Positions 28,701 through 37,813 of a stretch of DNA of 64,000 nt are shown here, piece after piece. A program made the position numbers and the translations under genes. The stretch lies in NCBI RefSeq assembly GCF_014197145.1, contig NZ_JACIEZ010000005.1, positions 62,001 to 126,000 on the forward strand. The letters run 5' to 3'. The notes beneath the pieces were generated by a model, which was not told the DNA's origin, did no database searches, and saw nothing but the letters and a program-made list of their open reading frames with translations. How positions within the stretch are numbered: position 1 is the stretch's first letter; every line of letters begins with the position of its first letter. The DNA comes from Gellertiella hungarica. Lineage in GTDB: Bacteria > Pseudomonadota > Alphaproteobacteria > Rhizobiales > Rhizobiaceae.

Positions 28701-28811
28701 GTGGGTTTTGTGGTTTCCCCAAACAACAAGCGTCTCATCCGCTGAAACGGTGGCTGGGGACTGCCATCATAAACCCCATCCCGATCTCCCCCCTTGAGGG
28801 GGAGATGCCCG

Positions 28812-28970
28812 GCAGTGCAGAGGGGGGTACGCATCGGCAAACCCGACGTTTTGCAGGGCAGAAGGGGGTACGCATCGGCAAACTCCACGCCATGCGGGGC
28901 AGAGGGGGTACGCATCCGCAAACTCGACGCCGTGCAGGGCACAGGGGGGTGCGGTGCGTCAAACTCGTCG
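28812..28970. repeat. Four 40-41-bp tandem repeats lacking the palindrome
   Basis: Units begin at 28812, 28853, 28894 and 28934. Each has GCAG(G/T)GCA or a close variant, a run of G, GGTACGCATC(G/C)GCAAAC or a variant, and a short spacer ending near GACGCC. Each equals the outer part of the inverted arm without the CTCCCC hairpin, so the right side of the element was extended by a different unit from the left side. Confidence 0.8.
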
Positions 28971-29061
28971 CCCCACCAGAGCCATCACACTTTCACCGCA
29001 GAGCGGGTTACGGTAGGGGATGCTCGTGTCCGAGTCTCGCAATCCTCTGAGAAAGCTTCCC

Positions 29062-30231
29062 ATGTCAGACCTCGCCTACCCCCTTCCCGGTTCGCTCGCC
29101 TTCGAAGATGCGCCGTTGCGGCTGACGGTGGATCTGGAGGCGCTGGTGGAGAACTGGCGGACGATGGGCAGGCTGTCGGGGTCGGCGCGGGCGGGCGCGG
29201 TGGTGAAGACCGATGCCTATGGGCTGGGGGTGGAGGATTGCGGCGAGGCGCTGCATGATGCCGGCGCCCGCGACTTCTTCGTGATGACGGCGCCGGAGGG
29301 TGCGACGCTGAGGGCGGTGGCACCCGAGGCGCGGATCTTCGTGTTGTCCGGCGTCTGGCCGGGTACGGAGCAGATCTTCTTCGAGAACGACCTGGTGCCG
29401 GTGATTGCCTCTTATGAACAGCTGACGCACTGGATGGCCGTTCTGGCCGATTACGGCCCCTACCCCTGCGCGCTGCAGGTGGATACCGGCTTCAACCGCC
29501 TCGGCCTCACCGTCGAGGAGGCCCTGGAGCTGGCGGAGGATGCGTCGCTGCCGCAAGCCTTCTCGCCCGTGCTGCTGATGAGCCATCTGATGTGCGGCGA
29601 TACGCCCGGCGCGCCCGAAAATGCCGAGCAGCTTGCCCGGTTCCGCGTCATCACCGAGGCCTTCGAGGGGATCGAAGCGAGCCTTGCGGCAACCGGCGGC
29701 ATCGCTCTCGGAGCCGATTATCATTTCGATCTCACCCGTCCCGGCATTTCGCTCTATGGCGCGACCGGCGGCGCGCCCATCCCGGCTCCGCTGAGGACGG
29801 TCGCCACGGCGGAGGCGCGCATCCTTCAGGTGCGCGAGGCCAAGGCAGGCGAAGCGGTGTCCTACGGCGCCTCCCAGCGGCTTCACCGCGACAGCCGCCT
29901 GGCGGTTGCCTTTGCAGGATATGGCGATGGCTTCTCCCGCGGATTTTCCGGCGGCAACATCCTGCAGCGGCAGGACGGATCCCCCTCGGGGCGCGCCTGG
30001 TTCGACGGTCATCTGCTGCCGGTGGTCGGCAGGGTCACCATGGACACGTCGATCTTCGACGTCACCGACCTGCCGCCGGGCGCGATCCGCGCGGGGGACT
30101 ACATCCAGCTCTTCGGTCCGGAGCGCCCGATCGCCGAAGTCGCGGCCTCGGCGGGCACGATCGAATATGATTTGCTGACGGCCCTTGGACTGCGCTACGA
30201 GCGTCTCTATCTAAGGGGCGAATCCTTCTGA
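29062..30231 (+). CDS. alr: Alanine racemase
   Basis: Alr interconverts L- and D-alanine for peptidoglycan. The 389-residue protein has the PLP lysine K49 in VVKTDAYGLG, then the alanine-racemase barrel with DTGFNRLGL, LMSHLMCGDTP and RPGISLYG. In the C-terminal beta domain, SYGASQ carries the second catalytic base (Tyr) and GRVTMDTSIFDV follows. The ATG at 29062 gives MSDLAYPLP; an earlier in-frame start at 29020 lies outside a good ribosome site. radA follows 59 bases later on the same strand. Confidence 0.95.
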   Translation: MSDLAYPLPGSLAFEDAPLRLTVDLEALVENWRTMGRLSGSARAGAVVKTDAYGLGVEDCGEALHDAGARDFFVMTAPEGATLRAVAPEARIFVLSGVWPGTEQIFFENDLVPVIASYEQLTHWMAVLADYGPYPCALQVDTGFNRLGLTVEEALELAEDASLPQAFSPVLLMSHLMCGDTPGAPENAEQLARFRVITEAFEGIEASLAATGGIALGADYHFDLTRPGISLYGATGGAPIPAPLRTVATAEARILQVREAKAGEAVSYGASQRLHRDSRLAVAFAGYGDGFSRGFSGGNILQRQDGSPSGRAWFDGHLLPVVGRVTMDTSIFDVTDLPPGAIRAGDYIQLFGPERPIAEVAASAGTIEYDLLTALGLRYERLYLRGESF

Positions 30232-30290
30232 CGAAGGCAGGTCTCCCACCCGATCAAGCTTGACGGCCGTTCACCCGGCAAAGGACTTCC

Positions 30291-31691
30291 ATGGCCAAGG
30301 CACGCACCCAATTCGTCTGCCAGAACTGCGGCACGGTCCACAGCCGCTGGGCCGGCAAATGCGACGGCTGCGGCGAGTGGAACACCATCGTCGAGGAAGA
30401 TCCGATGGGCGGCATCGGCGCGGGGCCCGGCAAGGTGCCGAAAAAGGGGCGCCCCGTGACGCTCACATCGCTGTCCGGCGAGATCGAGGAAGCGCCGCGC
30501 ATCCACACGGGCATTTCCGAGCTCGACCGCGCAACCGGCGGCGGTTTCGTGCGTGGCTCTGCGGTGCTGATCGGCGGCGATCCCGGCATCGGCAAGTCGA
30601 CGCTGCTGATGCAGGCCGCAGCCGCACTGTCCCGCAGGGGGCACCGGATCATCTACGTCTCGGGCGAAGAGGCGGTGGCGCAGGTGCGGCTTCGCGCCCA
30701 GCGGCTCGAAGCCGCATCGACGGACGTGCTGCTGGCGGCAGAGACCAATGTGGAAGACATCCTCGCCACCATCGGCGAAGGCAGACGGCCGGACCTCGTC
30801 ATCATCGACTCGATCCAGACCCTCTGGAGCGACACGGCAGAAAGCGCGCCCGGCACCGTGACCCAGGTTCGCACCGGCGTGCAGGCGATAATCCGCTTTG
30901 CCAAGCAGACCGGCGCGGCCATGGTGCTGGTCGGCCACGTCACCAAGGAAGGCCAGATCGCCGGCCCGCGCGTGGTGGAGCACATGGTGGATGCCGTGCT
31001 CTACTTCGAGGGAGACCGCGGACATCACTACCGCATCCTGCGCACGGTCAAGAACCGCTTCGGCCCGACCGACGAGATCGGCGTCTTCGAAATGTCGGAC
31101 CGGGGCCTGCGGGAGGTCTCGAACCCGTCCGAACTCTTTCTCGGAGAGCGCAACGAGAAGGCGCCGGGTGCGGCGGTCTTTGCCGGCATAGAGGGCACGC
31201 GCCCGGTGCTGGTGGAGGTGCAGGCGCTCGTCGCGCCCACGTCGCTCGGCACGCCGCGCCGCGCCGTGGTCGGGTGGGATTCGTCGCGCCTCGCGATGAT
31301 CCTGGCCGTGCTGGAAGCCCATTGCGGTGTCCGGCTCGGCCAGCATGACGTCTACCTGAACGTGGCCGGCGGCTATCGCATCAGCGAGCCCGCAGCCGAC
31401 ATGGCAGTCGCTTCCGCACTGGTTTCGTCGCTTGCCGGTCTTGCCCTTCCGGCCGATTGCGTCTATTTCGGCGAGGTCAGCCTGTCCGGGGCAATCCGGC
31501 CGGTTGCGCACACCGCCCAGCGCCTCAAGGAGGCAGAGAAGCTGGGATTCTCGGCGGCCATCCTCCCCGCCGGCTCCGCAGACATGCCGAAAGGCCACGG
31601 CGGACGCTGGAGCGAGATCGACAGCCTGCCGGATCTGGTGGCGCGCATCGCCGGCTCGCGCGGCGCGCTCCGGCCTGCAGAAGACGAGTGA
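30291..31691 (+). CDS. radA: DNA repair protein RadA
   Basis: RadA is a RecA-like branch-migration helicase used in recombinational repair. The 466-residue protein has the N-terminal C4 zinc motif (C10, C13, C24, C27), Walker A GGDPGIGKST (95-104), the RadA-specific KNRFG in VKNRFGPTDEIGVFEM, and a C-terminal Lon-protease-like domain (AGGYRISEPAADMAVASAL). AAAGGA precedes the ATG. cvpA begins 99 bases downstream. Confidence 0.97.
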   Translation: MAKARTQFVCQNCGTVHSRWAGKCDGCGEWNTIVEEDPMGGIGAGPGKVPKKGRPVTLTSLSGEIEEAPRIHTGISELDRATGGGFVRGSAVLIGGDPGIGKSTLLMQAAAALSRRGHRIIYVSGEEAVAQVRLRAQRLEAASTDVLLAAETNVEDILATIGEGRRPDLVIIDSIQTLWSDTAESAPGTVTQVRTGVQAIIRFAKQTGAAMVLVGHVTKEGQIAGPRVVEHMVDAVLYFEGDRGHHYRILRTVKNRFGPTDEIGVFEMSDRGLREVSNPSELFLGERNEKAPGAAVFAGIEGTRPVLVEVQALVAPTSLGTPRRAVVGWDSSRLAMILAVLEAHCGVRLGQHDVYLNVAGGYRISEPAADMAVASALVSSLAGLALPADCVYFGEVSLSGAIRPVAHTAQRLKEAEKLGFSAAILPAGSADMPKGHGGRWSEIDSLPDLVARIAGSRGALRPAEDE

Positions 31692-31790
31692 CGAGGCCCT
31701 GCCCGGCGGTTTTCTTGCGGCGGGCGGGCGAACTGAAAACGCGGCTTTGGCGGACCCGCCGGACAACGGGCTGCCCTGGAGAAAATTCGG

Positions 31791-32372
31791 ATGCCCATCA
31801 CCATCTTCGACGGGATCGTCATTGGCGTAACGCTGTTTTCCGCCGTGCTGGCCATGGTGCGCGGTTTCTCGCGCGAGGTGCTTTCCATTGCCAGCTGGGG
31901 CGGCGCGGCGGCATCCGCCTACTATTTCTACCCGCTGCTCACGCCCTATGCGCTGAAATACACGGATGACCAGAAGATTGCCGCCATCGGCTCCGCCGCC
32001 GTGATCTTCTTCGTGGCGCTGATCATCATTTCCTTCATCACCATGCGGATTGCCGACTTCATCATCGACAGCCGCATCGGTGCACTCGACCGGACGCTCG
32101 GCTTCCTGTTCGGCGCGGCCCGCGGCATTCTTCTGCTCGTGGTCGCGGTCGCCTTCTGGAACTGGCTGGTCGACGTGAAGCAGCGCCCCGAATGGGTCAA
32201 CAACTCGAAGTCCAAGCCGATGCTGGATGCGCTTGTGGTCAAGCTGCAGTCTGCGCTCCCGGCCGACATCGACGAGCAGATCAAGAAGCGCATGGGCGGC
32301 GCGGATGTGCCGGCGACGCCCGAGAATGGCGCAGCTCCGCAGGAAGAAGCACCCGCGACGACGACGAACTGA
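31791..32372 (+). CDS. cvpA: CvpA family inner-membrane protein
   Basis: The 193-residue protein has four hydrophobic segments in its first 125 residues (FDGIVIGVTLFSAVLAMVRG, then WGGAAASAYYFYPLL, IIISFITMRIADFII and ARGILLLVVAVAFWNWLV), followed by a charged, Ala/Pro-rich cytoplasmic tail. CvpA proteins are needed for colicin V production in E. coli and affect envelope homeostasis; the molecular role is unclear. cvpA immediately before purF is a widely conserved order, with 114 bp between them here. Confidence 0.92.
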   Translation: MPITIFDGIVIGVTLFSAVLAMVRGFSREVLSIASWGGAAASAYYFYPLLTPYALKYTDDQKIAAIGSAAVIFFVALIIISFITMRIADFIIDSRIGALDRTLGFLFGAARGILLLVVAVAFWNWLVDVKQRPEWVNNSKSKPMLDALVVKLQSALPADIDEQIKKRMGGADVPATPENGAAPQEEAPATTTN

Positions 32373-32486
32373 ACCCGGTGAACATGAAGACCGGGCCTTC
32401 GAAGGATGCGCCCGGTGGAACGGAACCGGGCGCCGGTGCCGTTTCGACGCATTTCCCATTCGAAGCTTTTGAAGGGCTTTAAAGCG

Positions 32487-33977
32487 ATGATCGACAGCCA
32501 CACGACCCCTTTCCGGGATATCCTCGACGGCGATACGCTGCATGAAGAATGCGGCGTGTTCGGCATTCTCGGGCATCCCGAAGCCGCAACGCTGACGGCG
32601 CTCGGCCTGCACGCGCTCCAGCACCGCGGGCAGGAAGCGGCGGGCATCGTTTCCTTCGACGGACGCCAGTTCCATACGGAAAAGCACATGGGGCTTGTCG
32701 GCGACCACTATACCAAGCCGGCAACGCTTGCCCGCCTGCCGGGCGCGGCCTCCATCGGTCATACCCGCTACTCCACGACCGGCGAAGTGGCGCTGCGCAA
32801 CGTGCAGCCGCTCTTTGCCGAGCTCGAGGAGGGCGGCATCGCCATCGCCCACAACGGCAACTTCACCAACGGCCTGACGCTGCGCCGGCAGATCATCGCG
32901 ACTGGCGCCATCTGCCAGTCCACCTCCGACACGGAAGTGGTGCTGCACCTGATTGCCCGCTCGCGGCACTCCTCCACCACCGACCGCTTCATCGACGCGA
33001 TCCGCCAGATGGAAGGTGGCTATGCCATGGTGGCGCTGACGCGCACCAAGCTGATCGCCGCGCGCGACCCGATCGGCATACGTCCGCTGGTCATGGGCGA
33101 GCTCGACGGCAAGCCGATCTTCTGTTCGGAAACCTGCGCGCTCGACATCATCGGCGCGAAGTTCGTCCGCGACATCAAGAACGGCGAAGTCGTCATCTGC
33201 GAATTGCAGCCCGACGGTTCGATCTCTATCGAATCGCGCCCGCCGGCCCGGCCGCAGCCGGAGAAGCTCTGCCTGTTCGAATACGTCTATTTCGCCCGTC
33301 CGGACTCCGTCGTCGGCGGCCGCAGCGTCTATGTGACGCGCAAGAACATGGGCATGAACCTCGCCAAGGAGGCGCCCGTGGATGCCGATGTCGTGGTGCC
33401 CGTGCCGGATGGCGGCACGCCGGCTGCGCTCGGCTATGCCCAGCAGAGCGGCATCCCCTTCGAATACGGCATCATCCGCAACCATTATGTGGGCCGCACC
33501 TTCATCGAGCCGACGCAGCAGATCCGCGCCTTCGGCGTGAAGCTGAAGCATTCGGCCAACCGGGCCATGATCGAGGGCAAGCGCGTGGTGCTGGTGGACG
33601 ATTCCGTCGTGCGCGGCACGACCTCGGTAAAGATCGTGCAGATGATCCGCGATGCGGGTGCGAAGGAAGTGCACCTGCGCGTTGCCAGCCCGATGATCTA
33701 TCATCCTGATTTCTACGGCATCGACACGCCGGACCGGGAGAAGCTGCTCGCCAACCAGCACGAGAACCTTGCCTCCATGTGCCGCTTCATCGGCGCGGAT
33801 TCGCTCGAGTTCCTGTCCATAGACGGACTTTATGATGCGGTCGGCGGCGTGAAGCGCGATCCGGAAAACCCGCAATTCACCGACCACTATTTCACCGGCG
33901 ATTATCCGACCCGGCTTCTCGACAAGGAAGGCGAGAAGATGGGCCGCAAGGTTTCCATGCTGGCAACCAACGGCTGA
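32487..33977 (+). CDS. purF: Amidophosphoribosyltransferase
   Basis: PurF catalyses the first committed step of purine synthesis, PRPP plus glutamine to phosphoribosylamine. The 496-residue precursor has a 21-residue propeptide whose removal exposes Cys22 (HEECGVFGI) as the N-terminal nucleophile. The Ntn glutaminase domain includes GHTRYSTTG and NGNFTN; the C-terminal phosphoribosyltransferase domain has VVLVDDSVVRGTT as the PRPP loop. In-frame codons reach 32406, but the start at 32487 with GAAGGG upstream gives the family N-terminus. Confidence 0.97.
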   Translation: MIDSHTTPFRDILDGDTLHEECGVFGILGHPEAATLTALGLHALQHRGQEAAGIVSFDGRQFHTEKHMGLVGDHYTKPATLARLPGAASIGHTRYSTTGEVALRNVQPLFAELEEGGIAIAHNGNFTNGLTLRRQIIATGAICQSTSDTEVVLHLIARSRHSSTTDRFIDAIRQMEGGYAMVALTRTKLIAARDPIGIRPLVMGELDGKPIFCSETCALDIIGAKFVRDIKNGEVVICELQPDGSISIESRPPARPQPEKLCLFEYVYFARPDSVVGGRSVYVTRKNMGMNLAKEAPVDADVVVPVPDGGTPAALGYAQQSGIPFEYGIIRNHYVGRTFIEPTQQIRAFGVKLKHSANRAMIEGKRVVLVDDSVVRGTTSVKIVQMIRDAGAKEVHLRVASPMIYHPDFYGIDTPDREKLLANQHENLASMCRFIGADSLEFLSIDGLYDAVGGVKRDPENPQFTDHYFTGDYPTRLLDKEGEKMGRKVSMLATNG

Positions 33978-34013
33978 TCGACCGACCTGCAGAACTGAAC
34001 GAGAAGGCTGAGC

Positions 34014-34754
34014 ATGACCACCGACCTGAAAGGCAGGATTGCCGTCGTTACCGGCGCATCCCGCGGCATCGGCTACTTTACCGCCCTCGAACTGGCCAAG
34101 GCCGGCGCCCACGTGGTTGCCTGCGCCCGCACCGTGGGTGGCCTCGAGGAGCTGGACGACGCGATCAAGGCCGTCGGCGGTTCGGCAACCCTCGTTCCCT
34201 TCGACCTCACCGACATGAAGGCCATCGACGGCCTTGGCGGGGCGATCTACGAGCGCTGGGGCAAGCTCGACATCATGGTCGCCAACGCGGGCGTCCTCGG
34301 CGTCATTTCGCCGATCGGCCATGTGGAAGCCAAGGTGTTCGAGAAGGTAATGGCCGTCAACGTGACCGCCACCTGGCGGCTCATCCGTTCGCTCGATCCG
34401 CTTCTGACCAGGTCCGATCAGGGCCGCGCCATCCTCCTGTCCTCGAGCGCGGCGCACAAGTGCGCTCCCTTCTGGGGCCCCTACTCCGCCTCCAAGGCGG
34501 CGGTGGAAGCCCTCGCCCGCACCTGGGCCGGCGAAAGCCAGCGCACGCCGCTGCGCGTGGTTTCGGTGGATCCGGGCGGCACCCGCACCGCCATGCGCGC
34601 CCAGGCCTTCCCCGGCGAAGACCCGGCAACCCTGCCGCATCCGTCCGAAGTGGCCGCGGCCATCCTGCCGCTCTGCGGGCCGGAGCTGACCGAAACCGGC
34701 AGGCTCTATGTGGTCCGTGAAAAGAAGCTGAAGGAATACCGGCTGCCGGAGTGA
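34014..34754 (+). CDS. Short-chain dehydrogenase/reductase (SDR) family oxidoreductase
   Basis: The 246-residue classical SDR has the cofactor motif VTGASRGIG, the NAG motif in MVANAGVLG, a catalytic Ser in LLSSSAAHKC and the YSASK tyrosine/lysine pair. Its substrate is unknown. The C-terminal part (TETGRLYVVREKKLKEYRLPE) is not that of FabG. It starts 36 bases after purF on the same strand and may be cotranscribed. The gap to cysS carries the leader described separately. Confidence 0.9.
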   Translation: MTTDLKGRIAVVTGASRGIGYFTALELAKAGAHVVACARTVGGLEELDDAIKAVGGSATLVPFDLTDMKAIDGLGGAIYERWGKLDIMVANAGVLGVISPIGHVEAKVFEKVMAVNVTATWRLIRSLDPLLTRSDQGRAILLSSSAAHKCAPFWGPYSASKAAVEALARTWAGESQRTPLRVVSVDPGGTRTAMRAQAFPGEDPATLPHPSEVAAAILPLCGPELTETGRLYVVREKKLKEYRLPE

Positions 34755-34773
34755 TCCGGCGCCGCCTTACCCC

Positions 34774-34803
34774 TTGACGCCCCCACGGCTTTAGCGCCAT
34801 AAA
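34774..34803 (+). promoter_or_regulatory. Candidate promoter of the cysS leader
   Basis: TTGACG (34774-34779), 18 bases, CATAAA (34798-34803). Transcription would start about seven bases further on, at or next to the ATG of the Cys-rich leader ORF (34811), which has no clear ribosome-binding site. That fits a leaderless leader peptide. Confidence 0.4.
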
Positions 34804-34810
34804 GCGTGCC

Positions 34811-34852
34811 ATGAACACGGCCCTTTGCATCTGCTGCATTATTATTCGCTAG
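34811..34852 (+). CDS. Cys-rich leader peptide upstream of cysS (13 residues)
   Basis: The ORF ATG...TAG encodes MNTALCICCIIIR: three cysteine codons (TGC at 34826, 34832 and 34835) among 13 residues. It lies 100 bp before cysteinyl-tRNA synthetase. Cysteine is among the rarest amino acids in proteins, so a C-I-C-C cluster just before cysS is unlikely to be chance. The position and content fit a leader peptide on which ribosomes stall when Cys-tRNA is scarce. Cysteine-rich leader ORFs are known before cysteine-related genes in mycobacteria; I do not know of a description for rhizobial cysS. No ribosome-binding site is evident. Confidence 0.6.
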   Translation: MNTALCICCIIIR

Positions 34853-34861
34853 CACGTCGCT

Positions 34862-34932
34862 GGCCTGGCCGTTTTCGTCTTCATTCCATCCCTGATGACA
34901 AACGACCCGGCCCGGCCGGTTCCGTCATTTTT
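34862..34932 (+). promoter_or_regulatory. Candidate attenuator between the leader peptide and cysS
   Basis: Two exclusive pairings are possible. GGCCTGGCC (34862-34870) can pair with GGCCCGGCC (34909-34917). Alternatively the palindrome CCGGCC-C-GGCCGG (34907-34919) folds alone and is followed by TTTTT (34928-34932), a terminator-like form. A ribosome stalled on the Cys codons would leave 34862-34870 free to pair and allow read-through; one finishing at the TAG (34850-34852) would tend to mask it. The hairpin is short and its T run is nine bases away, so this remains a hypothesis. Confidence 0.4.
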
Positions 34933-34952
34933 GGTTTGGAGACACGCATCCC

Positions 34953-36338
34953 ATGGGCACGACCCTGAAGCTTTACAACACGCTCACACGGACGAAGGTC
35001 GATTTCACGCCCATCGATCCCGACAATGTGCGCATGTATGTGTGCGGCCCGACCGTTTATGATTTCGCCCATATCGGCAATGCCCGCCCGGCCATCGTCT
35101 TCGACGTGCTGTTCCGGCTGCTCCGCCATGTCTATGGCGAGGCGCATGTGACCTATGCCCGCAACATCACCGACGTGGACGACAAGATCAATGCCCGCGC
35201 GCTGCGCGACCATCCAGGCCTGCCGCTCAACGACGCGATCCGGCTGGTGACGGAGAAGACCGACCGGCAGTACCAGTCGGACACGAAGGCGCTGGGCTGC
35301 CTCGAGCCGACCGTGCAGCCACGCGCGACGGAAAACATTGCCAAGATGATCGCGATCATCGAGACGCTGATCGCCAAGGGCTTTGCCTACGAGGCATCAG
35401 GCGAGGTGCTGTTCGACACCCGCGCCATGCCGGATTATGGCCAGCTTTCCAGGCGCAATCTCGACGAGCAGCAGGCGGGCGCGCGCATCGCCGTCGAGGC
35501 ACACAAGAAAAACCCCGGCGATTTCGTGCTCTGGAAGCTCTCTTCCGAAAGCGAACCCGGCTGGGAAAGCCCCTGGGGCCGTGGCCGTCCGGGCTGGCAT
35601 ATCGAATGCTCGGCCATGAGCGAGCGCTATCTCGGCAAGGTCTTCGATATCCACGGCGGCGGGCTGGACCTCATCTTCCCGCACCACGAGAACGAGATCG
35701 CCCAGTCGCGCTGCGCCCATGGCACGCCGGTCATGGCGAATGTCTGGATGCACAACGGCTTCCTGCAGATCGAGGGGCGGAAGATGTCCAAGTCCGAGGG
35801 CAACTTCTTCACCATCCACGAGCTTCTGGAGACGGATAAGTTCGCCGGCCGCAAATGGCCCGGCGAAGTGCTGCGTCTTGCCATGCTGATGACGCACTAC
35901 CGCGAGCCGATCGATTTTTCGGCCAAGCGGCTGGAAGAGGCAGAGCGGCTGATCGCCAAATGGCCGGTGGCGGAGGCAAACGGTGCGGCGCCCGACGAAC
36001 GGGTGCTGGAGGCGCTTTCCGACGATCTCAATACGGTTGCGGCCATCCAGGCACTGCATGCGCTTGCGGCCGAGGCATCGTCCTCGCCCGAAGCCGCCGC
36101 CCGCTTTGCGGCAAGCGCCGACCTTCTCGGCATCAAGCCGAAGAAGGTGGAGGTGAGCGAGGATCTTTCCGCCGCCGTCGAGGCGCTCGTGGCCATGCGG
36201 CTCGAGATGCTGAAGGCGAAGAACTTTGCCGAGGCCGACAAGATCCGCGACGACCTCTCCGCCAGGGGCGTGCAGCTCAAGGACGGAAAGGATCCGGCGA
36301 CCGGCGAACGCGTGACCACGTGGGAGGTGAAGCGGTAG
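34953..36338 (+). CDS. cysS: Cysteinyl-tRNA synthetase
   Basis: CysS charges tRNA-Cys. The 461-residue class I enzyme has the zinc-binding C31 in [10 protein letters not shown], the HIGN form of the HIGH motif (40-43) and [10 protein letters not shown] with further zinc ligands. Catalytic [15 protein letters not shown] and KMSKS (277-281) follow, and the C-terminal DALR-type helical domain ends the protein. GGAGA precedes the ATG. The upstream Cys-rich leader ORF suggests regulation by cysteine or Cys-tRNA supply. Mosaic element B follows in the 354-bp gap downstream. Confidence 0.97.
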   Translation: MGTTLKLYNTLTRTKVDFTPIDPDNVRMYVCGPTVYDFAHIGNARPAIVFDVLFRLLRHVYGEAHVTYARNITDVDDKINARALRDHPGLPLNDAIRLVTEKTDRQYQSDTKALGCLEPTVQPRATENIAKMIAIIETLIAKGFAYEASGEVLFDTRAMPDYGQLSRRNLDEQQAGARIAVEAHKKNPGDFVLWKLSSESEPGWESPWGRGRPGWHIECSAMSERYLGKVFDIHGGGLDLIFPHHENEIAQSRCAHGTPVMANVWMHNGFLQIEGRKMSKSEGNFFTIHELLETDKFAGRKWPGEVLRLAMLMTHYREPIDFSAKRLEEAERLIAKWPVAEANGAAPDERVLEALSDDLNTVAAIQALHALAAEASSSPEAAARFAASADLLGIKPKKVEVSEDLSAAVEALVAMRLEMLKAKNFAEADKIRDDLSARGVQLKDGKDPATGERVTTWEVKR

Positions 36339-36394
36339 GATGTGGAGTTTGCGGACGCATACCCCCCTCAGTCAAGGCAAAACGCCGGGTTTGC

Positions 36395-36600
36395 CGTGCT
36401 GCACCCCCCTCTGTCCCTGCCGGGACATCTCCCCCTCAAGGGGGGAGATCGACATTGCGTTTTGTTGTTTCCCCAAACAATCGCCGTCTCATCCGCATGA
36501 ACGATGGCTGGGGACTGCCCACCTAAAGCCCATCCCGATCTCCCCCCTTGAAGGGGAGATGCCCGGCAGGGCAGAGGGGGGTGCGGTCCGGCAAGGGAAA
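36395..36600. repeat. Compact mosaic intergenic element B (arm, core, inverted arm)
   Basis: One left arm (GCACCCCCCTCTG, CCTGCCGGGACATC, then the CTCCCCCTCAAGGGGGGAG hairpin) is followed by a core with GTTTCCCCAAACAAT, GTCTCATCCGC and GGCTGGGGACTGCCC, and then one inverted arm (ATCTCCCC...GGGGAGATGCCCGGC). It matches the central part of element A at 28.4-29.0 kb closely and without obvious indels. A degraded half-arm (ACCCCCCTCAG) lies just before it near 36360. It fills most of the gap between cysS and the next gene. Confidence 0.85.
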
Positions 36601-36692
36601 CGCCCTGCAGGCGGTGCCGTGCGGCAAACACAGCGCCCTTCACGATTGCGGCGCATCAAGCTCCGCGCCAGCGCCGCCGGAAGGATAGGGTC

Positions 36693-36815
36693 ATGACCAT
36701 ACCCCCTGAAAAACCCGAACTCGGCATGCCGAAATGGCTGCTCTACGGCCTGATCGCCAAGGGTGTGGTGATCGTGCTCGTGGTGGCGGGCGTGCTGATC
36801 TATGTGAACCGCTGA
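36693..36815 (+). CDS. 40-residue single-pass membrane protein
   Basis: The ORF encodes MTIPPEKPELGMPKWLLYGL followed by IAKGVVIVLVVAGVLIYVNR: a short proline/charged N-terminus and one membrane helix (about residues 16-38). AAGGATAGGG lies 2-11 bases upstream of the ATG, and the stop is six bases before the pip ATG, so the two genes are probably cotranscribed. It has normal GC-rich codon usage. I do not recognise a family; it could be a conserved small envelope protein missed by length cut-offs. Confidence 0.65.
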   Translation: MTIPPEKPELGMPKWLLYGLIAKGVVIVLVVAGVLIYVNR

Positions 36816-37784
<969 letters not shown>

Positions 37785-37813
37785 CCAACACCTTTCCGAT
37801 ACGGACAGCAATC

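Larger units (their letters stand above)
28433..28970. repeat. Expanded mosaic intergenic element A (arm x4, core, inverted arm, tail x3)
   Basis: The order is four left arms (28433-28700), a core of about 80 bp with GGTTTCCCCAAACAA, GTCTCATCCGC and GGTGGCTGGGGACTGCC, an inverted arm (about 28782-28842), then shortened arm tails. The core and inverted arm match element B at 36395-36600 at most positions with no obvious indel. The GC-rich palindromes resemble the intergenic mosaic elements (RIME-like) described in rhizobia. The whole dnaB-alr gap (28369-29061) is essentially this element; no gene lies in it. Confidence 0.85.

Noticed and set aside
28158-29050. Small ORFs within the dnaB-alr repeats
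   Set aside because: Their translations are repetitive (for example PPLCPCRDISPSRGE) because the 71-bp and 41-bp units keep frames open; no coding signal apart from the repeat.
30207-34640. Open reading frame of 1477 codons on the minus strand
   Set aside because: It lies antisense to alr's end, radA, cvpA, purF and most of the SDR gene, all of which are strongly recognisable. In GC-rich DNA the antisense frame of real genes is often open. Its translation is Arg/Gly/His-rich without any domain I know.
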